A stretch of DNA of 44,242 bases from positions 1 through 44,242 of the forward strand of contig NZ_SMKX01000064.1 in NCBI RefSeq assembly GCF_004349055.1. The letters run 5' to 3'. Below are positions 32,059-40,381 of this stretch, piece by piece. The position numbers and the translations under genes are program-made. The stretch is from Kribbella antibiotica (GTDB taxonomy: Bacteria > Actinomycetota > Actinomycetes > Propionibacteriales > Kribbellaceae). Positions within the stretch are counted from its first letter, which is position 1. Each line of letters starts with the position of its first letter. The notes beneath the pieces were generated by a model. The model saw only the letters and a program-made list of their open reading frames with translations. It searched no databases and was not told the origin of the DNA.

Positions 32059-32064
32059 GGATCC

Positions 32065-32093
32065 AATATGACCGGTCGTCTCAAGAATTGCAA
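32065..32093 (-). promoter_or_regulatory. Promoter of the TetR gene with embedded operator
   Basis: TTGCAA (32093-32088) and CATATT (32070-32065) are 17 bases apart on the minus strand, with the start codon seven bases beyond. The operator-like ATGACCGGTCGTCTCA occupies 32068-32083, that is the spacer, where a repressor would block polymerase. Confidence 0.6.
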
Positions 32094-32153
32094 GCCCCAC
32101 CCCGAACATCTCGCAGATTCGCCCAAGGCCGACGCCAAACCGGCTCCCGCTCG

Positions 32154-32368
32154 CCCCATTTGATGGGCTGACCCACCCGGTTGCGGGTGGGCCAACTGCA
32201 TGCGGTTAGCCCACCCGCAACGCCGTAGGCCCGCCCACCAACTGGCGGGCTCCATACCGGCAGGGCGGATCCAGAACCCATCTGATGCGCGGACCCACGA
32301 GCTTGTGGGTGGGCCAACCGCATGCGGCTAGCCACCCACAACGGGATGGGTCAGCCCACCAAATGGGG
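32154..32368. repeat. Two direct copies of a long hairpin repeat
   Basis: Copy 1 starts at CCCATTTGATG (32155) and copy 2 at CCCATCTGATG (32277), 122 bp apart; the first 68 bases are about 84% identical. Each copy is a long palindrome. In copy 1, 32180-32200 pairs with 32201-32221 (19 Watson-Crick pairs, one wobble, one mismatch) around the centre GCATGC. Copy 2 has the same hairpin at 32303-32341. The outer ends 32154-32175 and 32347-32368 are inverse with 21 of 22 matching. Non-coding gap between the TetR gene and the smc operon; no transposase or target duplication seen. Confidence 0.8.
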
Positions 32369-32425
32369 AACGCCGACCGGGCCGGACGGCCACGCCATAT
32401 GGCTGCGCGCGCCGAACCCACGCTT

Positions 32426-32444
32426 GGCCGGAAGCGATCCGGCC
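32426..32444. terminator. Hairpin downstream of the smc operon, possible terminator
   Basis: GGCCGGA (32426-32432) and TCCGGCC (32438-32444) make a perfect 7-bp stem with loop AGCGA. It lies 45 bp past the stop of the last smc-operon gene. No T-run follows, so it is a weak terminator candidate. The rest of 32369-32488 shows nothing else. Confidence 0.3.
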
Positions 32445-32488
32445 GATTGTGATGGCCTGGCGGTCCGCACAAGAGGTACGGCGTTGGC

Positions 32489-32638
32489 TCAGGTGCGGTC
32501 GAAGGGGTCGTCGTCGATGCGGTCGCCGAAGAACTCATCGGCTTCGGCACGTAGTTCGGCGGCGTCGAGGCGCGGCAGTCGCCGCATCTCGTCGATCAGC
32601 TGCTGCGTGGTCGGCTGGGGCCGGCCCGGGTCGGGCAT
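32489..32638 (-). CDS. Small acidic protein coupled to smc, unknown function
   Basis: A 49-aa ORF, ATG 32638, only three bases after the smc stop. It begins MPDPGRPQPTTQQLIDEMRR, continues with LPRLDAAELRAEADEFFGDRI and ends DDDPFDRT. Nearly every codon ends in G or C, as in the neighbouring real genes, and the frame is free of rare codons. The sequence predicts one or two amphipathic helices and an acidic tail. No family recognised. Translational coupling to smc suggests a conserved partner or simply a linked gene. Confidence 0.6.
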   Translation of the reverse strand: MPDPGRPQPTTQQLIDEMRRLPRLDAAELRAEADEFFGDRIDDDPFDRT

Positions 32639-32641
32639 GGG

Positions 32642-35600
32642 CTAGGCGGGTTCGGGTTCGCGGATGCGTTGGGAGATGACGGCGGAGACGCCGTCGCCGC
32701 GCATGGTGACGCCGTACAGGGCGTCGGCGACCTCCATGGTGCGCTTCTGGTGGGTGATGACCAGGAGCTGGCTGTTCTCGCGGAGCTCTTCGTAGAGCTC
32801 CAGGAGGCGGCCGAGGTTGGTGTCGTCGAGGGCTGCCTCGACCTCGTCCAGGATGTAGAAGGGCGAGGGGCGGGCCTTGAAGAGGGCGACCAGGAAGGCG
32901 ACCGCGATCAGGGAGCGCTCGCCACCGGACAGCAGCGACAGCCGCTTGACCTTCTTGCCGGGTGGGCGGGCCTCGACGTCGATGCCGGTCGCGAGCATGT
33001 CGTTGGGGTCGGTGAGGATGAGCCGGCCCTCGCCGCCGGGGAACAGCCGGGTGAAGACGTGCTGGAAGGCGATCTCGACGTCGCGGTAGGCCTCGGTGAA
33101 GACCTGCTCGACGCGGTCGTCGACCTCCTTGACGATGTCCATCAGGTCGCGGCGGGACTTGCGCAGGTCCTCGAGCTGCTCGGCGAGGAAGCGGTGCCGC
33201 TCCTCCATCGCGTCGAACTCCTCGAGCGCGAGCGGGTTGATCCGGCCCAGCTGGCCCAGCGAGCGCTCGGCGGACTTGAGCCGCTTCTCGACCTTGGCGC
33301 GGTCGAACGGCTCCCCCGGCAGCTCCACCGCCGGGTCGTCACCGTCCTTCGGCAGCGGCGGCACCAGCTTGTCCGGCCCGTACTCCGTCACCAGCGTCTC
33401 GACTGCGATTCCCAGCTCGCCGAGCGCCTTCTCGTACAGCTGCTCGAGCCGCATCTTCTGCTCGGCCCGGGCCAGCGCGTCGCGGTGGACGGTGTTGGTC
33501 AGCTGCTCCAGCTCGGAGCTCAGATTGCGGGTGGCCGACCGGGCCTGCGAGAGCGCCTGCTCCCGGTCGGACCGCTGCGCCTGGATCGCCGAGCGCTCGG
33601 CGGCCGCCATCTGCAGGGAGGTCTCCAGGCGAGCCAGCACGTGGCCGGTCGCCAGATGCACCGCCTGCGCGGCCTCCGACTGGCGAGCCCGGCGGGCAGC
33701 ACGAGCGATCGCACGGGCACGCGCCTCGCGCTCCTGGCGCGCCGCACGCTCCAGCTGGTCGGCCCGGCCGGACAGCGCCCGGGCCCGCTCCTCTGTGGTG
33801 CGCAGCGCGAGCCGCGCCTCCATCTCGGCGGCCCGGCCGGCCTTGGCCGCCTCGGCGAGCTGGTCACGCGTGGACGTGTCGGGCTCGTCGCCGTCCTCGT
33901 CGAACATCTCGGCGTCGGTCAGCCGCTCTTCGAGCTCGGCCAGACCGGTCAGGTTCTTGTCGCGCTCGGCCTCGGCCGCGGCGATCGCCTCGGCCATCCG
34001 CTGCGCCTCACCGCGGGACGCCTTGGCCAGCGACCCGAAGTGCGCGAGCTGCTCGGCCACTGCCGCCATCGCGGCGTCCGACTCGTGCAGCCGGGCCAGC
34101 GTGATCTCGACGGACTCCTTCTGCCGGGAGCGCTCGTCCTCCATCCCGGCCAGCTCGAACCGCAGCCGCTCACTGCGCGCCGTCGCCTCGATCAGCTTCT
34201 CGGCGGCCTCGTCGACCGCCGATTGCACCTCAATGAGGCTCGGGGCCGCGTCAGAGCCGCCGTACGCGAAGTGTGCACCCAGTACGTCGCCTGCTCGCGT
34301 CGAGCAGGTGATGTCGGGGAGGCTGCGGACCAGCGACTGGGCAGCCGGTACGTCGTCCACCACCGCGACCTTGCGCAGGAGCCGCCGGAGCGCCGGGCGC
34401 AGATTCTGCGGGCACTCGACAACGTCCACCGCGTACGTCGCGCCGTACGGAAGGCTCGGCCAGGCCGTGTAATCGTCGGACGGGGCGTCACCCAGCAGCA
34501 TCCCGGCGCGGCCGAGGTCATGCTCCTTCAGGTGGCCGACCGCGGCCAGCGCGGCGTCGGCGTGAGTCACGGCGACCGCGTCAGCGGCCTCACCGAGAGC
34601 GGCCGCGATGGCCGTCTCGTAGCCGGACCGCACGCTCAGCAGCGCCGCGACCGAACCCATCAGGCCAGCGATCTGCTCAGAGGCCGCCAGCAGCGCACCG
34701 GCGCCGTCCTTGCGGTTCAGACCGAGCTCCAGCGCCTCCTTGCGGGCACTCAGACCGGTGCGCTCACGCTCGGCGTCGCGCTCCTCGGCCCGCAGCTTGG
34801 CCAGCCGCTCATCCAGCTCGTCCAGGACCGACTGAGCCGCCTCGTACTGATCGTCGAGACCGCGCTCGCCGGCATCCAGCCCGGCGACCTGGGTCTCCAG
34901 CGCGGTGAAGTCGTGCTGCGCCTTGGCTGCGCGAGCCTCGGCCTCGTTCATGTTCGTCGCCAAGCGGCCGATCTCGGACTCGGCAGCGCCCGCGCGGCTC
35001 TTCAGCGCGTTCACCTGACCGGTCAGCCGGGCCAGACCCTCACGACGGTCGGAGGCCGCCCGGATCAGCGCCGAGAGCCGGCGGTCTTCCTCGGCCTCTT
35101 GGTTCTCCAGCGCCTGCCGGCGCTCGACGGACTCGGCGAGCAGCTCGGAGTGCGCCTCGACCTCGGCCTCGATCTGCGCCTCGGTCTCGCGGACCCGGGC
35201 CGCCTCGAGCTCCAGCTCGTCGGGGTCGCGCCCCGACCGCGGGCCGTCGTCGGCCTCGTCGTTCAGCGAGCGGATCCGGTCGGCGGCGATCCGGGCGGTG
35301 CCCTTGATCTTCTCGCCGAACCCGGACAGCTGGTACCAGGTGTCCTGCGCGGCCTGGAGCGCGGGCGCGTCCTCGCGGAGCGCCTCCTCGAGCTCGGCCT
35401 CCAGGTCACGCGCCTCGCGCAGCTTCGCCTCGATCTCGGTACGGCGCTCTGTCATCCGCGCTTCGTCGGCCAGCTCCGCCTCGAGCGCGGACTGGGCCTG
35501 GACGATGTCGTCGGCGAGCAGCCGGGCGCGGCCGTCGCGGACCTCGGCCTGGATCGTCACGGCCCGGCGCGCCACCTCCGCCTGGCGCCCGAGCGGTTTG

Positions 35601-36205
35601 AGCTGGCGGCTGATCTCGGCGATCAGGTCGCCGAGCCGGTGCAGGTTGCCTTCAGTGGCCTCCAGCTTCCGGACTGCCTTTTCCTTGCGCTTGCGGTGCT
35701 TCAGAACGCCGGCGGCCTCCTCGACGAAGCCTCGGCGGCCTTCGGGGGTCGCGCGCAGGATCGAGTCGAGCTGGCCCTGGCCGACGATGACGTGCATCTC
35801 GCGGCCGATACCGGAGTCGCTCAGCAGCTCCTGGACGTCCAGGAGGCGGCAGCTCTGGCCGTTGATCTGGTAGTCGGACCCGCCGTTGCGGAACATCGTC
35901 CGGCTGATCGTGACCTCGGCGTACTCGATCGGGAGCGCGCCGTCGGCGTTGTCGATGGTGAGGACGACCTCGGCGCGGCCCAGCGGGGAGCGGCCGGAGG
36001 TGCCGGCGAAGATGACGTCCTCCATCTTGCCGCCGCGCAGCGACTTGGCGCCCTGCTCACCCATCACCCAGGCGAGGGCGTCCACGACATTGGACTTGCC
36101 GGAACCGTTCGGACCGACGATGCAGGTGATCCCCGGTTCGAAGTTCATCGTCGTGGCCGACGCGAAGGACTTGAAGCCTCGGAGCGTCATGCTCTTCAGA
36201 TACAA
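32642..36205 (-). CDS. smc: Chromosome segregation protein SMC
   Basis: A 1187-aa condensin ATPase that compacts and segregates chromosomes with ScpA/ScpB. Walker A GPNGSGKS at residues 31-38; long coiled coils; the hinge region around SVAALLSVRSGYETAIAAALGEAADAV; C-terminal head with LSGGERSLIAVAFL and the Walker B FYILDEVEAALDD. I start at TTG 36205 (LYLKSMTLRGFKSF), which aligns with other actinobacterial SMC starts and has GGAGAG six bases upstream; the open frame to 36259 is less likely. Length is typical. Upstream 36206-36447 is non-coding leader/promoter DNA without a clear motif. Confidence 0.97.
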   Translation of the reverse strand: MYLKSMTLRGFKSFASATTMNFEPGITCIVGPNGSGKSNVVDALAWVMGEQGAKSLRGGKMEDVIFAGTSGRSPLGRAEVVLTIDNADGALPIEYAEVTISRTMFRNGGSDYQINGQSCRLLDVQELLSDSGIGREMHVIVGQGQLDSILRATPEGRRGFVEEAAGVLKHRKRKEKAVRKLEATEGNLHRLGDLIAEISRQLKPLGRQAEVARRAVTIQAEVRDGRARLLADDIVQAQSALEAELADEARMTERRTEIEAKLREARDLEAELEEALREDAPALQAAQDTWYQLSGFGEKIKGTARIAADRIRSLNDEADDGPRSGRDPDELELEAARVRETEAQIEAEVEAHSELLAESVERRQALENQEAEEDRRLSALIRAASDRREGLARLTGQVNALKSRAGAAESEIGRLATNMNEAEARAAKAQHDFTALETQVAGLDAGERGLDDQYEAAQSVLDELDERLAKLRAEERDAERERTGLSARKEALELGLNRKDGAGALLAASEQIAGLMGSVAALLSVRSGYETAIAAALGEAADAVAVTHADAALAAVGHLKEHDLGRAGMLLGDAPSDDYTAWPSLPYGATYAVDVVECPQNLRPALRRLLRKVAVVDDVPAAQSLVRSLPDITCSTRAGDVLGAHFAYGGSDAAPSLIEVQSAVDEAAEKLIEATARSERLRFELAGMEDERSRQKESVEITLARLHESDAAMAAVAEQLAHFGSLAKASRGEAQRMAEAIAAAEAERDKNLTGLAELEERLTDAEMFDEDGDEPDTSTRDQLAEAAKAGRAAEMEARLALRTTEERARALSGRADQLERAARQEREARARAIARAARRARQSEAAQAVHLATGHVLARLETSLQMAAAERSAIQAQRSDREQALSQARSATRNLSSELEQLTNTVHRDALARAEQKMRLEQLYEKALGELGIAVETLVTEYGPDKLVPPLPKDGDDPAVELPGEPFDRAKVEKRLKSAERSLGQLGRINPLALEEFDAMEERHRFLAEQLEDLRKSRRDLMDIVKEVDDRVEQVFTEAYRDVEIAFQHVFTRLFPGGEGRLILTDPNDMLATGIDVEARPPGKKVKRLSLLSGGERSLIAVAFLVALFKARPSPFYILDEVEAALDDTNLGRLLELYEELRENSQLLVITHQKRTMEVADALYGVTMRGDGVSAVISQRIREPEPA

Positions 36206-36447
36206 AGCGATGCTCTCCAACCCGTGAAAGGACAGACGATACCGAAGGAACCGTCGCAACTCGTAACGCTGTCGCTACCCGGGGAAGTAGTTCCACGCAC
36301 AGTCTACAAAGTGCCGGCCGGGAATCCGTGCAGGCATACCGGTGCACAACATCAGCATCAACAACGCAACGCACAACCGGCGGAGGCCCGGACGGGGGCC
36401 ACCGCCGTCAACGTGCACCTACTGCGAAAAGCAGGCAGCTAGGGTCC

Positions 36448-36648
36448 TCAGACCGAAGCAGGAGTGCGCAGAGCCTCGTCGATGGTCAGCAATTGGCCCT
36501 CATGGACCGCTGCGACGAGATGATCGTTCTCTGCCTGCAGGCGCATCACATGCGCCTCCAGATCGGCGACACGCCGGTTGAGCAGACGAACCTGCTCGAG
36601 CATGCGCGGGTCAGTGCCTCCAAGGTGCCCTAAAAGAGCCTTGGCCAT
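36448..36648 (-). CDS. Small conserved coiled-coil protein
   Basis: A 66-aa protein, MAKALLGHLGGTDPRMLEQVRLL at its start (in part), then a heptad-like helix NRRVADLEAHVMRLQAEND and the tail QLLTIDEALRT. I recognise the pattern MAKALLGxxGGxDPR from small actinobacterial proteins of unknown function. GGAGGA lies at proper spacing before ATG 36648; the longer reading frame upstream is not needed. It lies alone between mutM and smc. Confidence 0.75.
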   Translation of the reverse strand: MAKALLGHLGGTDPRMLEQVRLLNRRVADLEAHVMRLQAENDHLVAAVHEGQLLTIDEALRTPASV

Positions 36649-36753
36649 TGTGCTGTCCTCCGGAAGGGTTCTCGCCGGGCGCGCGCCCCTGGGGCCCGAT
36701 CGACTCACAGACTCAAGTCACGGTGGGGAGCGCCGAAATGTGTACCGTCTTTC

Positions 36754-36782
36754 AGAGTGACACCGGGATGGCCGACGGTCAA
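36754..36782 (-). promoter_or_regulatory. Possible promoter of the coiled-coil gene
   Basis: TTGACC (36782-36777) and CACTCT (36759-36754) with 17 bases between them on the minus strand, about 100 bp upstream of ATG 36648. The -10 is poor. It lies in the 164-bp interval between mutM and the small gene. Confidence 0.3.
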
Positions 36783-36812
36783 CCTGGGCCACGTTTATTA
36801 ACGATACCTCGT

Positions 36813-37667
36813 CTACCAGCGGGCGAGCCGCGGAACCGGCTGACATCTCGGGCAGCGGAACGACGAACGGTTCATGAACGGCTCGCGGCGGATCGGCCGG
36901 CCGTCCCGCGGACACGGTGAACCCTCTTGCCCATAGACGTTCAGGCCACGTTCGAAGTAGCCGGACTCGCCGTTCACGTTGACGTACAGGGCGTCGAAGC
37001 TGGTCCCGCCGACCCCCAGCGCCTCGGCCATCACCTCATGGGCGTGCCGGAGAATTTCCCTTGCCTGTAAGGGTTTCAGCGAATCGGTGGCTTTCGCGTA
37101 GTGCATCTTCGCGCGCCACAAGGCTTCGTCGGCATAGATATTCCCGATACCGCTGACCACAGTCTGGTCAAGCAGCGCTCGCTTGAGACCGGTCTTGCGG
37201 CGGCGCAACGCGGCTGCGGCGGCCTCCGCGTCGTACAGCGGATCGAACGGGTCGCGGGCGATGTGGGCGATCTCACCGGGCAGCTCGGCGCCGCCCTCGG
37301 AGTAGGACAGACCACCGAACATCCGCTGGTCCACAAACCGGACCTCTCCAAGGTCGTCCGCAAAGCGGAATCGGACCCGGAGATGGGCCTCGTCGGGCGC
37401 GCCGACCGGCTGGACCCGGAACTGGCCGCTCATCCCGAGGTGGGTGAGAACCGCGTCACCCGAGGCAAGTGGCAACCAGAGGTACTTTCCGCGCCGGGCC
37501 GGCGCGGTGAACACCTGACCCTTGAGCCGAGCGATGAAATCGTCCGGTCCGGCGAGATGGCGGCGTACCGGGCGGGGGTGCAGGACCTCGACCGCGTCGA
37601 TGGTGCGGCCGGTGGTGAAGTCCGCCAGACCTCGGCGGACCACCTCAACCTCGGGAAGCTCGGGCAC
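36813..37667 (-). CDS. mutM: Formamidopyrimidine-DNA glycosylase MutM (Fpg)
   Basis: A 284-aa bifunctional DNA glycosylase/AP lyase removing 8-oxoguanine. It starts PELPEVE (catalytic Pro2, Glu3), has the beta-hairpin Lys in RRGKYLW (K61), the helix-two-turn-helix VSGIGNIYADEALW and the zinc-finger C-terminus. The finger reads CPRD...CPRC (C252, D255, C282, C285): the second zinc Cys is replaced by Asp. The start is GTG 37667, which directly follows the rnc stop. Confidence 0.95.
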   Translation of the reverse strand: MPELPEVEVVRRGLADFTTGRTIDAVEVLHPRPVRRHLAGPDDFIARLKGQVFTAPARRGKYLWLPLASGDAVLTHLGMSGQFRVQPVGAPDEAHLRVRFRFADDLGEVRFVDQRMFGGLSYSEGGAELPGEIAHIARDPFDPLYDAEAAAAALRRRKTGLKRALLDQTVVSGIGNIYADEALWRAKMHYAKATDSLKPLQAREILRHAHEVMAEALGVGGTSFDALYVNVNGESGYFERGLNVYGQEGSPCPRDGRPIRREPFMNRSSFRCPRCQPVPRLARW

Positions 37668-38420
37668 TTAGGGCTGCTGTGACGGGTCCGTGCTGTCGGG
37701 ATGCGCTGCGCGCAGGGCCTTCCAGGCGGTCTCGGCAGCCTGCTGCTCGGCTTCTTTCTTGCTGCGGCCGATGCCGTGACCGTAAGTGTCCGCACCGATC
37801 CGCACCCGCGCCTCGAACGTCTTGGCGTGGTCGGGACCGGACTCGGCGATCACGTACTCCGGGACGCCGACACCGAGCTGGGCGACCAGCTCCTGCAGCG
37901 ACGTCTTCCAGTCCAGGCCGGCGCCCAGGCGGGCCGAGGACTCCATCAGATCGTCGAACAGACGGTGCACGACCATGCCGGCCACCTCGAACCCACGGTC
38001 CAGGTAGACGGCACCGATCAGCGCCTCGACGCAGTCGGCCAGGATCGACGACTTGTCACGGCCGCCGGTGGCTTCCTCCCCGCGGCCGAGCCGCAGGTAC
38101 TTGCCCAGCTTGAGTTCACGGGCGACACCCGCGAGGGCGCGCATGTTGACCACGGCGGCACGCAGCTTGGCCAGCCGGCCCTCGGAGAGGTCCGGATGGT
38201 TGCGGAACAGCGACTCCGTGACGATGACTCCGAGCACCGAGTCCCCCAGGAACTCCAGCCGCTCGTTGGTCGGCAACCCACCGTTCTCGTACGCAAACGA
38301 ACGATGGGTGAAGGCGTGCTCCAGCAAATTGTCAGCCAGCGCTACGCCGAGCCGTTCGTTCAGCTCGGCGTAGGGCCCCCCATGCGCCGGGTCAGGCCCG
38401 GCGTCGACTGATGAATTCAC
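37668..38420 (-). CDS. rnc: Ribonuclease III
   Basis: A 250-aa double-strand-specific endoribonuclease that processes rRNA and mRNA. The signature NERLEFLGDSVLGV is present near residues 52-65, the second catalytic block DCVEALIGAVYLD follows, and the C-terminal dsRBD ends with SKKEAEQQAAETAWKAL. It lies 12 bp after rpmF and touches mutM, so all are one transcript. Confidence 0.97.
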   Translation of the reverse strand: MNSSVDAGPDPAHGGPYAELNERLGVALADNLLEHAFTHRSFAYENGGLPTNERLEFLGDSVLGVIVTESLFRNHPDLSEGRLAKLRAAVVNMRALAGVARELKLGKYLRLGRGEEATGGRDKSSILADCVEALIGAVYLDRGFEVAGMVVHRLFDDLMESSARLGAGLDWKTSLQELVAQLGVGVPEYVIAESGPDHAKTFEARVRIGADTYGHGIGRSKKEAEQQAAETAWKALRAAHPDSTDPSQQP

Positions 38421-38432
38421 TGATGGTGCCGT

Positions 38433-38624
38433 TTAGCTCTCGACGACCTGGCGACGCTCGCCCTTCGCGCCGTACTGGCCGCAGGTGGGGCAAACGGTGT
38501 GCTGCAGGTGCTTGGCGCGGCAGGCGGGGTTCACGCAGACCACCAGCGACGGGACAGTGGTCTTCCACTGAGCCCGGCGGTTGCGGGTGTTGCTGCGCGA
38601 CATCTTCCGCTTCGGAACGGCCAC
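38433..38624 (-). CDS. rpmF: 50S ribosomal protein L32
   Basis: A 63-aa ribosomal protein, MAVPKRKMSRSNTRNRRAQWK, with a zinc ribbon of four cysteines (CVNPAC and CPTC), so the zinc-binding C+ form. It sits in the universal yceD-rpmF-rnc order, 79 bp after the DUF177 gene. Confidence 0.98.
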   Translation of the reverse strand: MAVPKRKMSRSNTRNRRAQWKTTVPSLVVCVNPACRAKHLQHTVCPTCGQYGAKGERRQVVES

Positions 38625-38703
38625 GGTTATGACTCCTCGGTTCGGCCGGGGGCTGGTTGACCCGGCCGGCTGGTGTGCGTGTGTCTGAAACTAACTACAG
38701 TGT

Positions 38704-39249
38704 TCAGTTGTCGTTCTTGCCCTGCGAGTCGTTCTGCAGCAGTCCGCCCAGGGCGGACCACCGCGCGTCGACCGCGTCGTCGTGCTTGTGACCGGGCTCC
38801 TCCACCAGGCGCACCCCACACTCAGGGCACAATCCGGGGCAGTCGTCCGAACACAACGGCTGGAACGGTAGCGCGAGCACCACCTGATCCCGCAATGCCG
38901 GCTCGAGGTCGATCAGATCGCCCTCCATCCGGCTGGCCTCATCAGGCTCGGCTTCACTCTCCGGGTAGACGTACAGCTCCTGGACGTCGGCGAGGAACTC
39001 GTCCTCGACATCGACCAGGCACCGTGCGCACTCCCCGACCAGCCGGCCGCTGGCCGATCCGGTGACGAGCACCCCTTCGACCACCGCTTCCAGCCGTAGA
39101 TCGAACTGGATCGGGTCGCCCTCGGGGACGCCGATCACATCGATACCGAGATCAGCCGGTGCCACGGCCGTGAAGGAGACTTCGCGCTGGGACCCGGCAC
39201 GGCGTGACAGCTCGTGGGTTTCGATCACGAGTGGGGACCGCGGATCCAA
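38704..39249 (-). CDS. yceD: YceD/DUF177 family protein (23S rRNA accumulation)
   Basis: A 181-aa YceD/DUF177 protein, which supports 23S rRNA accumulation in E. coli and plants. It shows GECARCLVDVEDEF and the C-terminal CSDDCPGLCPECGVRL, with a tail rich in D and N. I start at TTG 39249 (LDPRSPLVIETHELSRR) behind AAAGGGA at a slightly long spacing. A GTG at 39342 gives a longer frame, but that DNA is AT-rich (TTGATAAT, GAATTATG) and looks like promoter. The start is uncertain. Confidence 0.9.
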   Translation of the reverse strand: MDPRSPLVIETHELSRRAGSQREVSFTAVAPADLGIDVIGVPEGDPIQFDLRLEAVVEGVLVTGSASGRLVGECARCLVDVEDEFLADVQELYVYPESEAEPDEASRMEGDLIDLEPALRDQVVLALPFQPLCSDDCPGLCPECGVRLVEEPGHKHDDAVDARWSALGGLLQNDSQGKNDN

Positions 39250-39354
39250 GACGCTCAGGACATCCCTTTCAGGCGTGGGCAGGCATAATTCTCGGTCCCA
39301 ACGAGACCGGTAGACCACATTATCAACTACCCGGCCCGACACCCAATTCGGGGC

Positions 39355-39828
39355 CTATTCGTACTTCGCCAGTAACCGTGTGTGAACACTCGGCGTCACG
39401 AAGGTGGAGACGTCGCCGCCGAGTTTGGAGATCTCCTTGACCCAGCTCGACGAGATGAACCCGTGCTCGGGCGCCGACGGCAGGAAGACTGTGTCGACCC
39501 CGGTCATCCGCCGGTTCAGGTGCGCCATCTGCAGCTCGTAGTCGTAGTCGGCCGCGGTCCGCAGCCCCTTCACGAGCACACTCGCACCCTGCGCGGTGCA
39601 GAAGTCGACGACCAGTCCGGAGAAGGTGGCGATCCGGACGTTCGGGAACGGCTCCGCGAGCTCGGTCAGCATCTCGACCCGCTCGTCGTCGCTGAACAGC
39701 CGGTTCTTCGACTGGTTCACCCCGGCCGCGACGATCAGCTCCTCGAAGGCGCCGGCCGCGCGGGTGATGACATCCAGATGCCCGATCGTGGGCGGGTCGA
39801 ACGAGCCGGGGAACACCGCCTTAGCCAT
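39355..39828 (-). CDS. coaD: Pantetheine-phosphate adenylyltransferase
   Basis: A 157-aa enzyme (PPAT) of coenzyme A synthesis: 4'-phosphopantetheine plus ATP gives dephospho-CoA. It has the nucleotidyltransferase motif GSFDPPTIGHLD and the C-terminal ISSSWVKEIS. The start is ATG 39828, overlapping the rsmD stop by 8 bp. Confidence 0.97.
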   Translation of the reverse strand: MAKAVFPGSFDPPTIGHLDVITRAAGAFEELIVAAGVNQSKNRLFSDDERVEMLTELAEPFPNVRIATFSGLVVDFCTAQGASVLVKGLRTAADYDYELQMAHLNRRMTGVDTVFLPSAPEHGFISSSWVKEISKLGGDVSTFVTPSVHTRLLAKYE

Positions 39829-40381
39829 GCCGGTGACCGTACCAAAGCCGGGCCTCGCCGTACTTGCGGTCGCGCAGCGCCACAAACCCCTCTGGCCACT
39901 CCCACGGCTCCCGCTTACCCCGCTCGACCACCACGAAGGCATCGGCCGTCAGCCAGCCGTTGGCGGCCAGCGAGACCAGCACGTCCTGCAACTCAGCCAT
40001 CTCCAGCCGGTACGGCGGATCGGCGTACAGCAGGTCGAATTCCGCCGGAGCCGCACCCGTGGCGAGCTTCTCGACCGGCCGGTTGAGCACTGTGACCCCG
40101 GGCAGCCCGACCACCTTGACGTTCGCCGCGATCACCTCGGCCGCCTTGCGGTCCGACTCGACGAGCACCACCTTCGCCGCCCCGCGCGACAACGCCTCCA
40201 GGCCGATCGCGCCAGAACCGGCGTACAGGTCGAGGACGGTGACGCCGTCGAAGCTGCTGAACTCGGCCTCCAGGGACGAGAACAGCGCCTCCCGCGTCCG
40301 GTCCGTCGTCGGCCGCGTCCCGTCCCCAGCCGGTACGGCGATCCGCCGCCCACCGGCCACTCCCCCGATTACCCTCGTCAT
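39821..40381 (-). CDS. rsmD: 16S rRNA (guanine966-N2)-methyltransferase RsmD
   Basis: A 186-aa SAM-dependent methyltransferase modifying G966 of 16S rRNA. N-terminal MTRVIGGVAGGRRI and RPTTDRTREALFSSL, SAM loop VLDLYAGSGAIGLEALSRGA, and the catalytic DPPY (LLYADPPY). It overlaps recG by 4 bp and coaD by 8 bp. Confidence 0.96.
   Translation of the reverse strand: MTRVIGGVAGGRRIAVPAGDGTRPTTDRTREALFSSLEAEFSSFDGVTVLDLYAGSGAIGLEALSRGAAKVVLVESDRKAAEVIAANVKVVGLPGVTVLNRPVEKLATGAAPAEFDLLYADPPYRLEMAELQDVLVSLAANGWLTADAFVVVERGKREPWEWPEGFVALRDRKYGEARLWYGHRHG

Noticed and set aside
32081..32341. Minus-strand frames with repeated peptides such as RMRLAHPQARGSAHQMG
   Set aside because: The repetition follows from the DNA repeat; different frames are used in the two copies and the indel between copies shifts frame, so coding is unlikely.
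32154..32368. CRISPR array
   Set aside because: Only two units of over 90 bp with long internal palindromes; no short constant repeats, spacers or cas genes.
32669..36442. A 1257-codon open frame on the plus strand
   Set aside because: Fully antisense to smc, whose motifs are intact; long antisense frames are expected in DNA with G/C third positions.
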